Under the pieces are notes generated by a model. The model did no database searches and was not told the DNA's origin. It saw nothing but the letters and a program-made list of their open reading frames with translations. Made by a program: the position numbers and the translations under genes. A stretch of DNA of 51,541 bases from Parafrankia elaeagni. Its GTDB lineage: Bacteria > Actinomycetota > Actinomycetes > Frankiales > Frankiaceae. Where the stretch lies: contig NZ_KB893742.1 of NCBI RefSeq assembly GCF_000374165.1, forward strand, positions 1-51,541, in the 5' to 3' direction. How positions within the stretch are numbered: the stretch's first letter is position 1; the number at the start of each line of letters is the position of its first letter. This document shows positions 18,259-27,604 of this stretch, piece after piece.

Positions 18259-21200
18259 TCAGCCGCTCGTCGCGGGCCTCCCGGCAGGTGAGGCGGGCCG
18301 GTGGCGGGCTTTCAGCTCGGCCCACCGTGTGGCCTGCGCCGGGGTCATCGAGCCGCGCAGTTCGGCGAGCCTGAGCAGGTTGGCCTCGGCGCCCCCGGCC
18401 AGGGTCTGGGCTTCGGCGAGGTAGTGGTCGTCGATCAGCGCGTCCACCTCGTCGTCGTTCATGACCGGGATGATCCGCTCGGCCAGCCTGTTCATGTTCC
18501 GGTAGGAGCCCTGCAGCAGGAAGGGCGGTTCGGTCCTGGACCCGTCGTCCTGGGCCGCCGAGGCGATGTACGCCCGGTTGACGGCCATCACGACCCGTTG
18601 GACCCGCAGCAGCCTACGGAGCACGGCCAGAATCTGCTCCAGCTCGGCCGGCGGGTACGGGTGGCGCAGCCGGTCGGGGCGCACGCCACGGTCTCCCCGC
18701 GCCAGCCGTGTCAGCATTTCCACGTCAGCGGGATCCCGGCCGGCCAGCGGTGCCAGCACCGGATTCGACGTGAGCGCGTTCTCGATGTAGCTGAGCGCGA
18801 AGAGCTCCTCCCGGCCCGACAGGACGTCGCCGAGGTTCCACACGTCGGCGCGGTTGGCGAGCATGTCCGGGACACGGAACCGTCCGCCCGACTCCGTGTA
18901 GGGATTGCCGGCCATGCAGACCGCGAAGCGTTTGCCACGCAGATCGTAGGTGCGGGCCCGACCGTCCCACACGCCGTCCATACGGCGCTGGGCATCGCAC
19001 AACGGGATGAACTTCTCCAGCAGCCGCGGGGAGGTGTGCTGGATGTCGTCGAGGTAGAGCAGGACTCCCGCGCCCATCTCCAGCGCGAAGGAGACCTTCG
19101 CGATCTCCTGCCTGGCCGCCGAGTCGGGCGCGGCGGCGGGATCCAGCGAGGTGACCTCGTCTCCCAGGGTGGGTCCGTCGACCTTCACCAGGATCAGACC
19201 GAGACGGCTCGCCACGTACTCCATGAGCATGGTCTTGCCGTAACCGGGCGGGGAGATGAGCAACAGCAGCCCCGTCCGGTCGGGAGCACCGCCCTCGCCG
19301 GTCGCACCGAGCTGCCGGGCCAGGTTGGTGGCGACCAGGGGGAGGTAGACCTCGTCGATGAGGCGGTTGCGGACGAATCCGCCCGCGACCGTCGGCCAAT
19401 ACTCCTCCAGTCGCAGCCGGCGGCGCTCGCGGGAGATCAGCTCCTCGCGTCTGCGCTGGTAGTCCCGGTAGGCGGGAACCCTCTCGGTGCGGAACCGGCG
19501 GATCCTCGTCACCGTCTCGTCGAGGCGCACCTCAAGGCGCCCGGCGACGACACGGGGATGGGCTCCGAGCAGTCCGCCGGCCTCGGCGGACAGGCTCGCC
19601 GACGAATCGTGCCGGGCCAGCCGCGCACCGCACGTCAGGATGGCGGCCGCCTCCGGCAGATCAGCCGGGTCGGCGGCAGCCGCTGCCGGATCGGTGCCGA
19701 CGCCGACGCCGACGCCTGTGCCGACGCCTGTGCCGACGCCTGTGCCGACGCCTGTGCCGGTGCCGGTGCCGACGGCCTCGCCGCGGGCCGCGAGGACGGA
19801 CGTGAGCCAGGCCTGGACGAGCCGATGGCGTACGGCCAGGTCGCCCTCGAACACCCGCAGGTCGTCGCCGAACCCGGCGCCGGCCCCGAGGTCGTCGAGG
19901 GTCCGCCGGAAGCGTGCGAGCAGCCCGCGGGCCGAGGCGCTCGTGACGAACCCGGTCGAGTGGTCGGCGAGCTCCTCGAACAGGTACTCACCGGCGAGCT
20001 CGGCACCGCCCGCCAGATCCGGGAGACCCGCCCCGGTCAGGAACACCGACGCGGCGTCGGCGAGCTCGGCGCACAGGTCACCGACCGGGGCGAGGTGAAG
20101 GGCGCTCCGCGGCGGACCGGCGGAGAGACCAGCGGATGACGGCAGGCGCCGTGCGTGCAGGACGGCGCGCGCCCGCGACAGCGACGCGGCGCGCCGCGAC
20201 CAGGCCGACCGAAGGCTCTCGTCGGCCCCGAAGGCCCAGAACACCTGGGCGGCGGCGCGAGCGGCCGGCGGGTAGCGCAGCAGGCCGGCACCCACGCGCA
20301 GCCTGACCAGGACGGCGAGGATCCTGGCTGCGTCCTGGTCATGGACGCCGCGCGCGTAGCCTTCGTCGTAGCGGGGAGCGGCCGCCCGGCGTACCAGGGC
20401 GAGCAGGTTCCCCTCGCGGTCGGCCGCCTCGGCCAGCGCGGTGAGCGACAGCCCGCCGCCGGCCTCCGCGTCGGCGAGAATCCCGGCGGCCAGGTACTCG
20501 GCCCGGTACACCTGCTCCGACTCGGAGACCAGCGGCTGCTCCCAGAACGGTCTGGTCACCTCGAAATCGTCGTCCCGGACCGGGCAGCGGTAGTCCGTCC
20601 CGGTGATGGCGAACGCCAGCCCACCCTCGTGGGGGACGAGAGCGAGGTCCACCGGCTGGGTGCTGACCGCGAAACGGTGGCCGCCGAGCCGGATGGCGTC
20701 ACCGCCCGCGCAGAGGTCGGCCCGGTCACGCAGGGCCTGCCGTGCCTGGTGGATCGCGGATTCGAGCCGGCCCGCGAGCTCGTCAGCCCTGATCTGGTCG
20801 CCGAGGGAGCGAAGCTCGTCCGCGATGCCGCGCAGCGTCGCCACCATGGGGTCGGCCGCGAAGTAGGCGTTGACCTCGTCGAGGGAACGCAGGTCGGCGC
20901 ACCGGCGGCGGACGCTGTCCAGGATCCGTCCGGCCGCCTCGGCCCGTCTGTCGGCCCGGCTCGTCCGCTGGTGGAGAAGTGCCTGCCTGCGGGCCGCGAA
21001 CGTGTCGTGGACATCGGCCCGCCTGGCCGCCAGCTCGGCACGGAACTCGCCGAACTCGCCGAAGCGCGACTCCAGGCTCTCCAGCGAGACGAGCAGCCGG
21101 CCCAGCTGCCCGTCACAGCGTTCGGGAGTGTCAGCGACCGCCAGCGCTGTGGTGATCGCCTGCCCGAGCAGCGCGAACTCGGCCGCGAACACCGCCCGGC

Positions 21201-23400
21201 CCTCGGCCGCGAGCACCTGCCCGCGTCGCGCCGTCAGGATCGCCCGCGCCCGGTTGACCCCGCCGAGCAGCTCCCCGACCTGCTCGAGGATGTGGGTACG
21301 CGCGACGGTGTCGGCACCGTCCAGGCCCGTGACGACCTCGGCGACGGTCTCGAGCCCGGCGGACAGCTCCGCGAGCTCCGTTTCGACCGGGCCTGCCGCG
21401 GCTGCCGTGGCGATGCCCGCGGCGTCCGCGGCCGACCGGTCGATCGCCTCGCGGTAGCCGGTGAAGGCGCCGTCGCCGTGCAGGAACGTGACGGCGTGTC
21501 CCGCGGCCGCCGCGAGTCCGGAGGTGACGTCGGCCGCGAGCGCGTCGACCCGGTCCAGGTCGACGTAACGGATGTCCCGCAGGGATCCCAGATGCCCCTG
21601 CGCCTGCCGCAGCTCGGTGAGCGCCCGCACGCAGGCGGCAGCCGTCCCGGGGGGCTCGTCACCCCCTCGGCGGAGCAGCTCGCCGATCCGGGTGGCCGCG
21701 TCGGTCACCGCCGCCCGGGCGGTCTCGGTGAGTGCCCGGACGGTCTCGAACTCGGCGGACACCTGTTCGGCGACGTCTCGCAGGGCCGCGAGCGGTGAGT
21801 GCAGGTCACCGAGGTCCGCCGCGCCAAGCCAGTGGTAGCGGTCGAACGCCCGGCCGCACGCGCCGATCAACGCGCCGAACTGTGCGTGTGACGTGCTCAT
21901 CCCGTCAGCCAGGCGGGCGACCGCCAGACATTCCGAGATCCCGCGCACGAGTTCGGCGTTGCCGACCCGCTCCAGTGGGCCGCTGCCGACCACCGCGGTG
22001 GTCGCCGCAACGGTGGTGGCAGTTGTGGCAGCGGTGGCGGTGGCCGTCCCGGTGGCGGCGGCGTGGGCGTGGGCGTGGGCGTCGGACAGGTACGGCGTCT
22101 GCCAGACCTGCATGGCGTGGACCCGGCCGGGATCCTCGGACGCGGCCCGGAACAGGACCAGCGTGCCGTCGTCGAACAGGCAGTAGCCGTGGCAGACGAT
22201 CGGGGTGGCGACCTCTGTGCGGATCATGTTGTACGGCAGCAGGAGGAAGCGACCCTCGGCCCGGGCGTGGAAGACATAAAGCACGTCCTCGCCGCCCGCC
22301 GAGCGGATGACCCGTTCGAACTCCAGGTCGGAGGTGTCGGTGTCGAAGGTCCGTGCGGCACCGGAGGCGAGGCAGTAGCCGCCGGGGAAGAGGATGCCCT
22401 GATCCGCGGGCAGCCGCCGGCACGCCTGCCCGATCCCGTCGAGGCGCACGACCTTCGCGGTGCGGGTGCTGAACACCAGGTGCCGCCAGGTGGTCTCCTT
22501 GTACGGCCGGATCCGCAGCAGGATCAGTGGACCGACTCTGGCGTGGTGCACCTCGGCGTCGGCCAGGCTCTGCAGCGGTTCGTCGACCGGCTCGCGGTGG
22601 ACCCCGTCGCCCGTCTCGGTTTCGTCCTCGACCTTGACTGTGAGCGAGCCGCCGGCAGTGCCCACGAACAGCTCGTCCTGGATCGAGATGTGCGGGTGGC
22701 GCCCGGGGCGGTGGTCGTCGCGGGTGGCGGCGACCCACTCGAGGTCGTGCGGGGCGGGGAAGGCGTGGTCACGCTCACCCCGGTTGTCCAGGTAGCTGAC
22801 GGACCCGTCCAGGCCGATCCGCCACCGCAGGACCCGGATGTCCTGCTCCCGGCGCCCGGTCTGGAAGACGGCGAGCAGGGTCGCGCCGACGCACCGCAGC
22901 TGCAGCAGGCGAGTGTCCCGGTAGTACCGGTACAGATCGCCGAAGTCTCGCTCGAACGCCGGGTCGTCCAGGAGCCCCGGAATCCCGCCGGGGTGCACAT
23001 CGTCGAAACGGAGCGCGGGCACATCGCCCGTGCCGACCGTGGCCTGCCCGGGGAGGGGCCCACGGGTGAGGCGATGCAGCGAGAAGACGTCGCTGACGGC
23101 GGTCGGCTCCCGGCCGGCGGGCACGTTGCAGCCGAACAGGACGACCCCGCCGAGCGGCACCACGTCGCGGGGCACGCAGTCGTTGCGGGTCCGGATCCGC
23201 TCGGTGCCGACGTGCCGCAGGACGGCAGCGCCGAACACCTCCCTGCGCCGGGCGTCGAGGGCGCCCGCCCGCCGGGCGAGCTCCGCGGCCTGCTCGGACA
23301 GGCGGGCCCGCAGCACCTCGTAGACGCCCGGGTCGAGGCCGCCGCGGTCGAGGCCGCCGCGGTCGGTCGCCGACCGCGGCGGGGTCGCGATCTCGGTCAT
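18259..23400 (-). CDS. giant AAA+ ATPase (DNA repair ATPase / DUF3686 type)
   Basis: The 1713-residue protein has a long N-terminal region (to about 440; RTRNDCVPRDVVPLGGVVLFG..., beta-rich). A helical, Ala/Glu/Arg-rich middle (about 480-900) follows, probably coiled coil. The C-terminal AAA+ module has Walker A GYGKT (1386-1390), Walker B LYLDD (about 1448-1452) and a sensor-1 Asn in AGNPYTES (Asn1499). That order fits proteins annotated as DNA repair ATPase, whose function is inferred and not well tested. The gene is third in an operon with YqiJ-like and flotillin-like genes; it begins 10 bases after the flotillin stop, without its own clear Shine-Dalgarno site, implying translational coupling. 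Low-complexity GTGVGTGV and AHAHAHAA stretches come from DNA microsatellites. A role in remodelling membrane-associated complexes fits the context better than DNA repair. Confidence 0.9.
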   Translation of the reverse strand: MTEIATPPRSATDRGGLDRGGLDPGVYEVLRARLSEQAAELARRAGALDARRREVFGAAVLRHVGTERIRTRNDCVPRDVVPLGGVVLFGCNVPAGREPTAVSDVFSLHRLTRGPLPGQATVGTGDVPALRFDDVHPGGIPGLLDDPAFERDFGDLYRYYRDTRLLQLRCVGATLLAVFQTGRREQDIRVLRWRIGLDGSVSYLDNRGERDHAFPAPHDLEWVAATRDDHRPGRHPHISIQDELFVGTAGGSLTVKVEDETETGDGVHREPVDEPLQSLADAEVHHARVGPLILLRIRPYKETTWRHLVFSTRTAKVVRLDGIGQACRRLPADQGILFPGGYCLASGAARTFDTDTSDLEFERVIRSAGGEDVLYVFHARAEGRFLLLPYNMIRTEVATPIVCHGYCLFDDGTLVLFRAASEDPGRVHAMQVWQTPYLSDAHAHAHAAATGTATATAATTATTVAATTAVVGSGPLERVGNAELVRGISECLAVARLADGMSTSHAQFGALIGACGRAFDRYHWLGAADLGDLHSPLAALRDVAEQVSAEFETVRALTETARAAVTDAATRIGELLRRGGDEPPGTAAACVRALTELRQAQGHLGSLRDIRYVDLDRVDALAADVTSGLAAAAGHAVTFLHGDGAFTGYREAIDRSAADAAGIATAAAAGPVETELAELSAGLETVAEVVTGLDGADTVARTHILEQVGELLGGVNRARAILTARRGQVLAAEGRAVFAAEFALLGQAITTALAVADTPERCDGQLGRLLVSLESLESRFGEFGEFRAELAARRADVHDTFAARRQALLHQRTSRADRRAEAAGRILDSVRRRCADLRSLDEVNAYFAADPMVATLRGIADELRSLGDQIRADELAGRLESAIHQARQALRDRADLCAGGDAIRLGGHRFAVSTQPVDLALVPHEGGLAFAITGTDYRCPVRDDDFEVTRPFWEQPLVSESEQVYRAEYLAAGILADAEAGGGLSLTALAEAADREGNLLALVRRAAAPRYDEGYARGVHDQDAARILAVLVRLRVGAGLLRYPPAARAAAQVFWAFGADESLRSAWSRRAASLSRARAVLHARRLPSSAGLSAGPPRSALHLAPVGDLCAELADAASVFLTGAGLPDLAGGAELAGEYLFEELADHSTGFVTSASARGLLARFRRTLDDLGAGAGFGDDLRVFEGDLAVRHRLVQAWLTSVLAARGEAVGTGTGTGVGTGVGTGVGTGVGVGVGTDPAAAAADPADLPEAAAILTCGARLARHDSSASLSAEAGGLLGAHPRVVAGRLEVRLDETVTRIRRFRTERVPAYRDYQRRREELISRERRRLRLEEYWPTVAGGFVRNRLIDEVYLPLVATNLARQLGATGEGGAPDRTGLLLLISPPGYGKTMLMEYVASRLGLILVKVDGPTLGDEVTSLDPAAAPDSAARQEIAKVSFALEMGAGVLLYLDDIQHTSPRLLEKFIPLCDAQRRMDGVWDGRARTYDLRGKRFAVCMAGNPYTESGGRFRVPDMLANRADVWNLGDVLSGREELFALSYIENALTSNPVLAPLAGRDPADVEMLTRLARGDRGVRPDRLRHPYPPAELEQILAVLRRLLRVQRVVMAVNRAYIASAAQDDGSRTEPPFLLQGSYRNMNRLAERIIPVMNDDEVDALIDDHYLAEAQTLAGGAEANLLRLAELRGSMTPAQATRWAELKARHRPASPAGRPATSG
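19693..19772. repeat. 12-bp tandem repeat in the giant ATPase gene
   Basis: Units close to GTGCCGACGCCT repeat about six times in frame and encode a Gly-Thr-Gly-Val linker around residues 1210-1235, upstream of the AAA+ domain. Length variation here would change the linker without changing the frame. Confidence 0.8.
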
Positions 23401-23410
23401 CGCGAGGCGC

Positions 23411-25465
23411 TCAGGTGGTCGCGCCGAGGGCGGTGGCCTCGGCGCCGGCCGCCGCCACCGGGCCGGAGGGGGCCACCGGGCCGGAGGAGGTCACCGGGCC
23501 GGGAGACCCCGAGGCGGCGTCCAGCAGATCCCGCAGCTTGCCCGCGTCCGCACCGCCGGCCCTGATCAGCTGCATGAGCAGCGCCGACACGGTGAGATTC
23601 TGGACGTCCGCGGTGCCCATCGAGCCGAGCGCGCGGGACACGTCCGCGGTGAAACTCGACGACCCGTCCAGCCACCCCCCGGCCAGCGTCCCCGCCACGT
23701 CGGAGTGCTCGACGAAACCGTCCACGGCCTTGCCCAGGGTGATCGAGCCCAGCAGCCGGTCGAAGAACATGCTGTCGCCGCCGACGATGTCGATGTCCGC
23801 GTTCTCCAGCCCGGCCGCCAGCACTCCGGCCTGGGCCTCGGCGACGCGGCGCTGGACCTCGAGACCGGCGAGCCGGATCTCCCGCTCGACCTCCAGCCGC
23901 AGCCGGTACTCCTCGTGCACCCGGCTCGCGTCGTCCAGGGCCGCCATCGCGGCCGCCTTCTCGGTGAGGCCTTCGGCTTCGCCGCGGAGCTTCTCCCGCA
24001 CCGCGGTCGCGGCCGCGAGCGCCTTCTCCCGGTCCACCACGGCCTCGGCGCGGCCGACCTTCTCGATCGCCTCCGCGCCCCGCTCCCGTACCGCGACCTC
24101 GGCGAGGCCCGTGGCAGCCGCCTCCGCCTGCAGGCCCTCGGCCAGCCGGATCTTCGCGCGGGCGTCGAGCTCGGCGGTCCGCTGCCGGGCCTCGGCGAGG
24201 ACCAGCGCCTCCCGAGCCCTGTGCTCGGCGGCCTGCTCGGCGGCCTCGGCGGCCTTGATGTCCTTCACGAGGCTCTCCTGCGCCTGTGCCTCGGCCTGGA
24301 TCACCAGTGTCCGGCGGGCCCGCTCGGCCGCCTCGACCGCCCGCAGGCCTTTGATGTTCTCCTCCTGCTCGGCGACCGTCTTCTCCACCGCGATCCGGTC
24401 ACGGACCACCTCGGCGACCGACCGCCGTTCCGTCTCCAGCTCCTTGTCCTTGGCGGCGCGGGACAGTTCGGTCTCCCGCTCACGTGCGATGACCTCGAGC
24501 AGGCGGTCCTTCTCGATCCGCTCCGTCTCGATGGCGATGACCCGCTCCCGGTTCTTCTCGGCCACGGCGATCTCACGAGCGCGGTTCTCCTGCTGGACCC
24601 CCAGCAGCTCGTCGGTACGCAGGTGCGCCGAGGCGGACCGCAGCCGCTCCTCCGCCTGGACGCGAGCGGTCTCCGCCTCCTCCCGCGCCCGCATCGTCTC
24701 GATCTCGCGCTGCTGTCTGTTCTCTGCGTCGGCCCGCCGCCGCTCGAGTTCGAGGATCGCCTCCCGCGCGTCGACGTTCTGGCGGGTGATCTCCTTCTCC
24801 TCGTGCCGCTGGTACTCGTTGGTCCGCACATGCTCGATCGCGGTGAGCTCGGTGATCTTGCGGATGCCCTGGGCGTCGAGGATGTTGGCCGGGTCGAGCT
24901 GGCCCATCGGCGTCTGCTCGAGGAAGTCGATGGCGGCGTCCTCCAGGCTGTAGCCGTTCAGGTCGGTGCCGATGACCTGGACGATCTGGTCGCGGAACTC
25001 CTCCCGCTTCGTGTAGAGGTCGACGAAGTCCAGCTGCTTGCCGACGGTCTTCAACGCCTCGGAGAACTTGGCGTTGAACAGTTCCTGCAACGTCGCCTGA
25101 TCGCTGGCCCGCGCCGTCCCGATCGCCTGGGCCACCTTGATGACGTCCTCGATCGTCTTGTTGACCCGCACGAAGAACGTGATGCGGATGTCCGCGCGGA
25201 TGTTGTCCCGGCAGATCAGACCCTCGCGACCGGCCCGCTGGATCTCTATGGTCTTCACCGAGATATCCATGGTCTCGGCCCTGTGAATCACAGGTAACAC
25301 AGTCGCCCCGGTGAACGTGACATCCACCCTCCTGACCTTCGAGACAATGAGCGCCTGCCCTTGTTCGACCTTCCGGAAGAGGCGACTGACGACGAACATC
25401 AGCCCGATCATGACGAGAATTATGACGGCGAAGAGCACGCCGACGCCGACGCCGACTGCATTCAT
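23411..25465 (-). CDS. flotillin-family SPFH protein (YqiK-like)
   Basis: The 684-residue protein has an N-terminal membrane segment (VGVLFAVIILVMIGLMFVV, about residues 7-25). An SPFH/band-7 domain follows (about 28-230; EQGQALIVSKVRRVDVTFTG, DNIRADIRITFFVRVN), then a very long Ala/Glu/Arg-rich coiled coil (about 230-545). The C-terminal region (IDIVGGDSMFFDRLLGSI) is typical of flotillins. Such proteins oligomerise at the inner membrane and organise membrane microdomains. ATG 25465 has GAGG seven bases upstream and lies 14 bases after the YqiJ-like stop; the ATPase gene follows 10 bases downstream. The Pro/Ala/Gly C-terminal tail is probably disordered. All expected elements are present. 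Confidence 0.93.
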   Translation of the reverse strand: MNAVGVGVGVLFAVIILVMIGLMFVVSRLFRKVEQGQALIVSKVRRVDVTFTGATVLPVIHRAETMDISVKTIEIQRAGREGLICRDNIRADIRITFFVRVNKTIEDVIKVAQAIGTARASDQATLQELFNAKFSEALKTVGKQLDFVDLYTKREEFRDQIVQVIGTDLNGYSLEDAAIDFLEQTPMGQLDPANILDAQGIRKITELTAIEHVRTNEYQRHEEKEITRQNVDAREAILELERRRADAENRQQREIETMRAREEAETARVQAEERLRSASAHLRTDELLGVQQENRAREIAVAEKNRERVIAIETERIEKDRLLEVIARERETELSRAAKDKELETERRSVAEVVRDRIAVEKTVAEQEENIKGLRAVEAAERARRTLVIQAEAQAQESLVKDIKAAEAAEQAAEHRAREALVLAEARQRTAELDARAKIRLAEGLQAEAAATGLAEVAVRERGAEAIEKVGRAEAVVDREKALAAATAVREKLRGEAEGLTEKAAAMAALDDASRVHEEYRLRLEVEREIRLAGLEVQRRVAEAQAGVLAAGLENADIDIVGGDSMFFDRLLGSITLGKAVDGFVEHSDVAGTLAGGWLDGSSSFTADVSRALGSMGTADVQNLTVSALLMQLIRAGGADAGKLRDLLDAASGSPGPVTSSGPVAPSGPVAAAGAEATALGATT

Positions 25466-25479
25466 TGTTTTTCCTCGTG

Positions 25480-26181
25480 TCAGAGGGTCGCGGAATCACC
25501 GCGGCCGAGTTCCCAGGTCGCGTCCAGCGGTGCGACCCAGAAGAACTCGCCCTCGGCGTCATACGCGTAGATCACCGCGGAGCTGCCGGCCCGCATCGGG
25601 CCGACACCCGGATGTCGGACGCCCGGATGTCGGACCTGAATGAGTGCGGACGAGCCATCGGAGGCGACGACCTCCGCCTGGCCGAAATCGGGCCCGACCC
25701 GGCCGGTGCGGATCACACAGGTGCTGCCGACGAAGTCAACGCGCGACGGCGGTACCCCGGCAGCGAAAATCCTGCGCAGCGGGAGGATCAGCAGACGTGT
25801 GCCGAGCCAGGCGACAAGAAGTGCCGCCGGGAGCACCACCACGGAGAGAACGACCCGCAACGACGCGCCCGGGCCTGTGTGATCGAGAAGAATCCCGCCC
25901 CCGATGCTGGCGAACCAGGCCAGCGCGAGCAGGACGGAGAACGCGACGGTGACAGGCACCCCGCCGAGCCCGGCAGCCGCCAGAAACCCCGCGAACCCAC
26001 CACCCTCGACACTGCCCTGACCGGCGGCCTCGATGTCACCGTGAAGGTCGCCGTGGACGTCGAGAACGTCCGCGCTGATTCCGCCGAACAGCACCGCCAC
26101 CCAGTACCCGACAACGACCAGCAGCGCGAAGCTGAACAGGGCGGCCGGAAAGCCGAGCGCGGCGCCGAGAAACTCACCCAT
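25480..26181 (-). CDS. YqiJ-like OB-fold membrane protein
   Basis: The 233-residue protein from ATG 26181 (MGEFLGAALGFPAALFSFAL) has three predicted membrane segments: about residues 9-32, 75-98 and 105-135. A C-terminal cytosolic or peripheral beta-barrel follows (about 145-233; VDFVGSTCVIRTGRVGPDFGQAEVV...). It matches the NfeD-like OB-fold proteins that are encoded next to flotillins and partner with them. The start was chosen because the membrane helix follows at once and because upstream in-frame sequence to 26799 is non-coding in character; the Shine-Dalgarno site (GGGAGG, about 12 bases away) is weak. It is the first gene of the operon with the flotillin and the giant ATPase. A GPxxRxGS-type repeat (RHPGVRHPGVGP) lies near residue 195. 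Confidence 0.85.
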   Translation of the reverse strand: MGEFLGAALGFPAALFSFALLVVVGYWVAVLFGGISADVLDVHGDLHGDIEAAGQGSVEGGGFAGFLAAAGLGGVPVTVAFSVLLALAWFASIGGGILLDHTGPGASLRVVLSVVVLPAALLVAWLGTRLLILPLRRIFAAGVPPSRVDFVGSTCVIRTGRVGPDFGQAEVVASDGSSALIQVRHPGVRHPGVGPMRAGSSAVIYAYDAEGEFFWVAPLDATWELGRGDSATL

Positions 26182-26695
26182 CGGTCCGCCGGCCCCTCCC
26201 GACCGGGCGACCGCCGGGATGGGCGTCGCTCGGACCAGGGGCAGGCGAGAAAGAGAAACCTCCGCCGACACACTCGGCGGGCCTTTCCGGTCGCACGGGA
26301 CGGCGTGCCTGCACGGCGGCAGACAATGCGGCCCCGGCCACGGTGGAGAGCACCATGACAGGAAGCTCCGATCGTCACTTTGATCACAATCTGTGACCGC
26401 CGACCAGACTTCCCGGCACTCCGAGACGGACCGTACCGTACCCCGCCGCCCATTGCCACCGTTTTGCCACGAGTGGCGAGCGCGACGGTCGCGGCCCAGC
26501 ACGGCGTCATACCCGCCGCCCTTCGTGGTGCCGCCGCGGCTGGGACCCCCGAGGTACCTGCCGAGGACGCACCGGGCGAACATTCCCCGAACCGGCGGAC
26601 GGGCTCGGGGGACCCACGACATCGTGGACGCCAACCGGTCCGGTCTCGTGATCGTCGGCCACAACCTCGTCCCGGCTCGACTCCCAAGGAGCGTC
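26182..26695. promoter_or_regulatory. divergent intergenic region
   Basis: These 514 bases lie between the leftward YqiJ-flotillin-ATPase operon and a rightward hydrolase, so both promoters should be here. The least GC-rich part, 26355-26400, contains CGATCGTCACTTTGATCACAA-like sequence and may be the operon promoter region. I see no gene and no clear operator. Confidence 0.4.
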
Positions 26696-27565
26696 ATGTC
26701 CCAGCCCGAATCCCTGTCCTCCGAGCCTGCCCTCCCCGAGTCCACGGTCGCGCAGATCGAGCAGGCGAACGCCTCGGGCCGCACGCCCGTGGTGTTCATC
26801 CACGGGCTGTGGCTGCTGCCGAGCAGCTGGGACCGCTGGGCCGCCCTGTTCCTCGAGGAGGGCTACGCGCCGGTGCTCCCCGGCTGGCCGGACGACCCGG
26901 AGACGGTCGAGGAGGCCAAGGCGCACCCGGAGGTGTTCGCCAACAAGACCATCGGCCAGGTCGCCGACCACTTCGCGGCGGTGATCAGCGGGCTGACGAA
27001 GAAGCCGGCGGTGATCGGGCACTCGTTCGGCGGGCTCCTGACGAACATCATCGCCGGGCGCGGCCTCGCCGCCGCCTCCGTGGCGATCTCCCCCGCCCCG
27101 TTCCGGGGGGTGCTGCCGCTGCCGATCTCGGCGCTGCGCGCCGCCGCCCCGGTACTGGGCAATCCCGCCAACCGGCACCGCGCGGTGCCGCTCACCTTCG
27201 AGCAGTTCCACTACGCCTTCGCGAACGCCGTCAGCGAGGAGGAGGCGAAGGAGCTGTACGAGACCTACGCCGTTCCCGCCCCGGGCGCGCCGCTGTTCCA
27301 GGCGGCGGCCGCCAACATCAACCCGTGGACGGAGGCGAAGGTCGACACCGACAACCCCGACCGCGGCCCCCTGCTGATCATCAGCGGCGAGCGTGACCAC
27401 ACGGTACCGAAGGCGATCTCGTCGGCCGTCTACCGCCAGCAGAAGGACAACCCGGGGGTCACGGAGTTCGTGGAGATTCCCGGTCGCGGACACGCGATCA
27501 CCATCGACAACGGCTGGCGGGAGGTCGCCCAGACCTCGCTGGCGTTCGTCCGCCGCTTCGCCTGA
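26696..27565 (+). CDS. alpha/beta hydrolase
   Basis: The 289-residue cytosolic protein starts at ATG 26696 with AAGGAG five bases upstream. It shows the full alpha/beta hydrolase set: oxyanion-hole HGLWL near residue 36, nucleophile elbow GHSFGG with Ser110, catalytic Asp in SGERDHTVP and His in GRGHAITID. There is no signal peptide or membrane segment. It is close to esterase/lipase-like proteins with no assigned substrate, and is transcribed alone between two leftward operons, converging with the giant gene whose stop lies 39 bases away. No damage is seen. Confidence 0.9.
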   Translation: MSQPESLSSEPALPESTVAQIEQANASGRTPVVFIHGLWLLPSSWDRWAALFLEEGYAPVLPGWPDDPETVEEAKAHPEVFANKTIGQVADHFAAVISGLTKKPAVIGHSFGGLLTNIIAGRGLAAASVAISPAPFRGVLPLPISALRAAAPVLGNPANRHRAVPLTFEQFHYAFANAVSEEEAKELYETYAVPAPGAPLFQAAAANINPWTEAKVDTDNPDRGPLLIISGERDHTVPKAISSAVYRQQKDNPGVTEFVEIPGRGHAITIDNGWREVAQTSLAFVRRFA

Positions 27566-27604
27566 CCCTGGCGTCGGCCCGGGTCAGAGGGCACGCCTGC
27601 TGGT

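Noticed and set aside
26182-26799. N-terminal extension of the YqiJ-like protein
   Set aside because: The extra residues are Arg/Ser/Pro-rich with no similarity, and the membrane protein starts naturally at MGEFLG.
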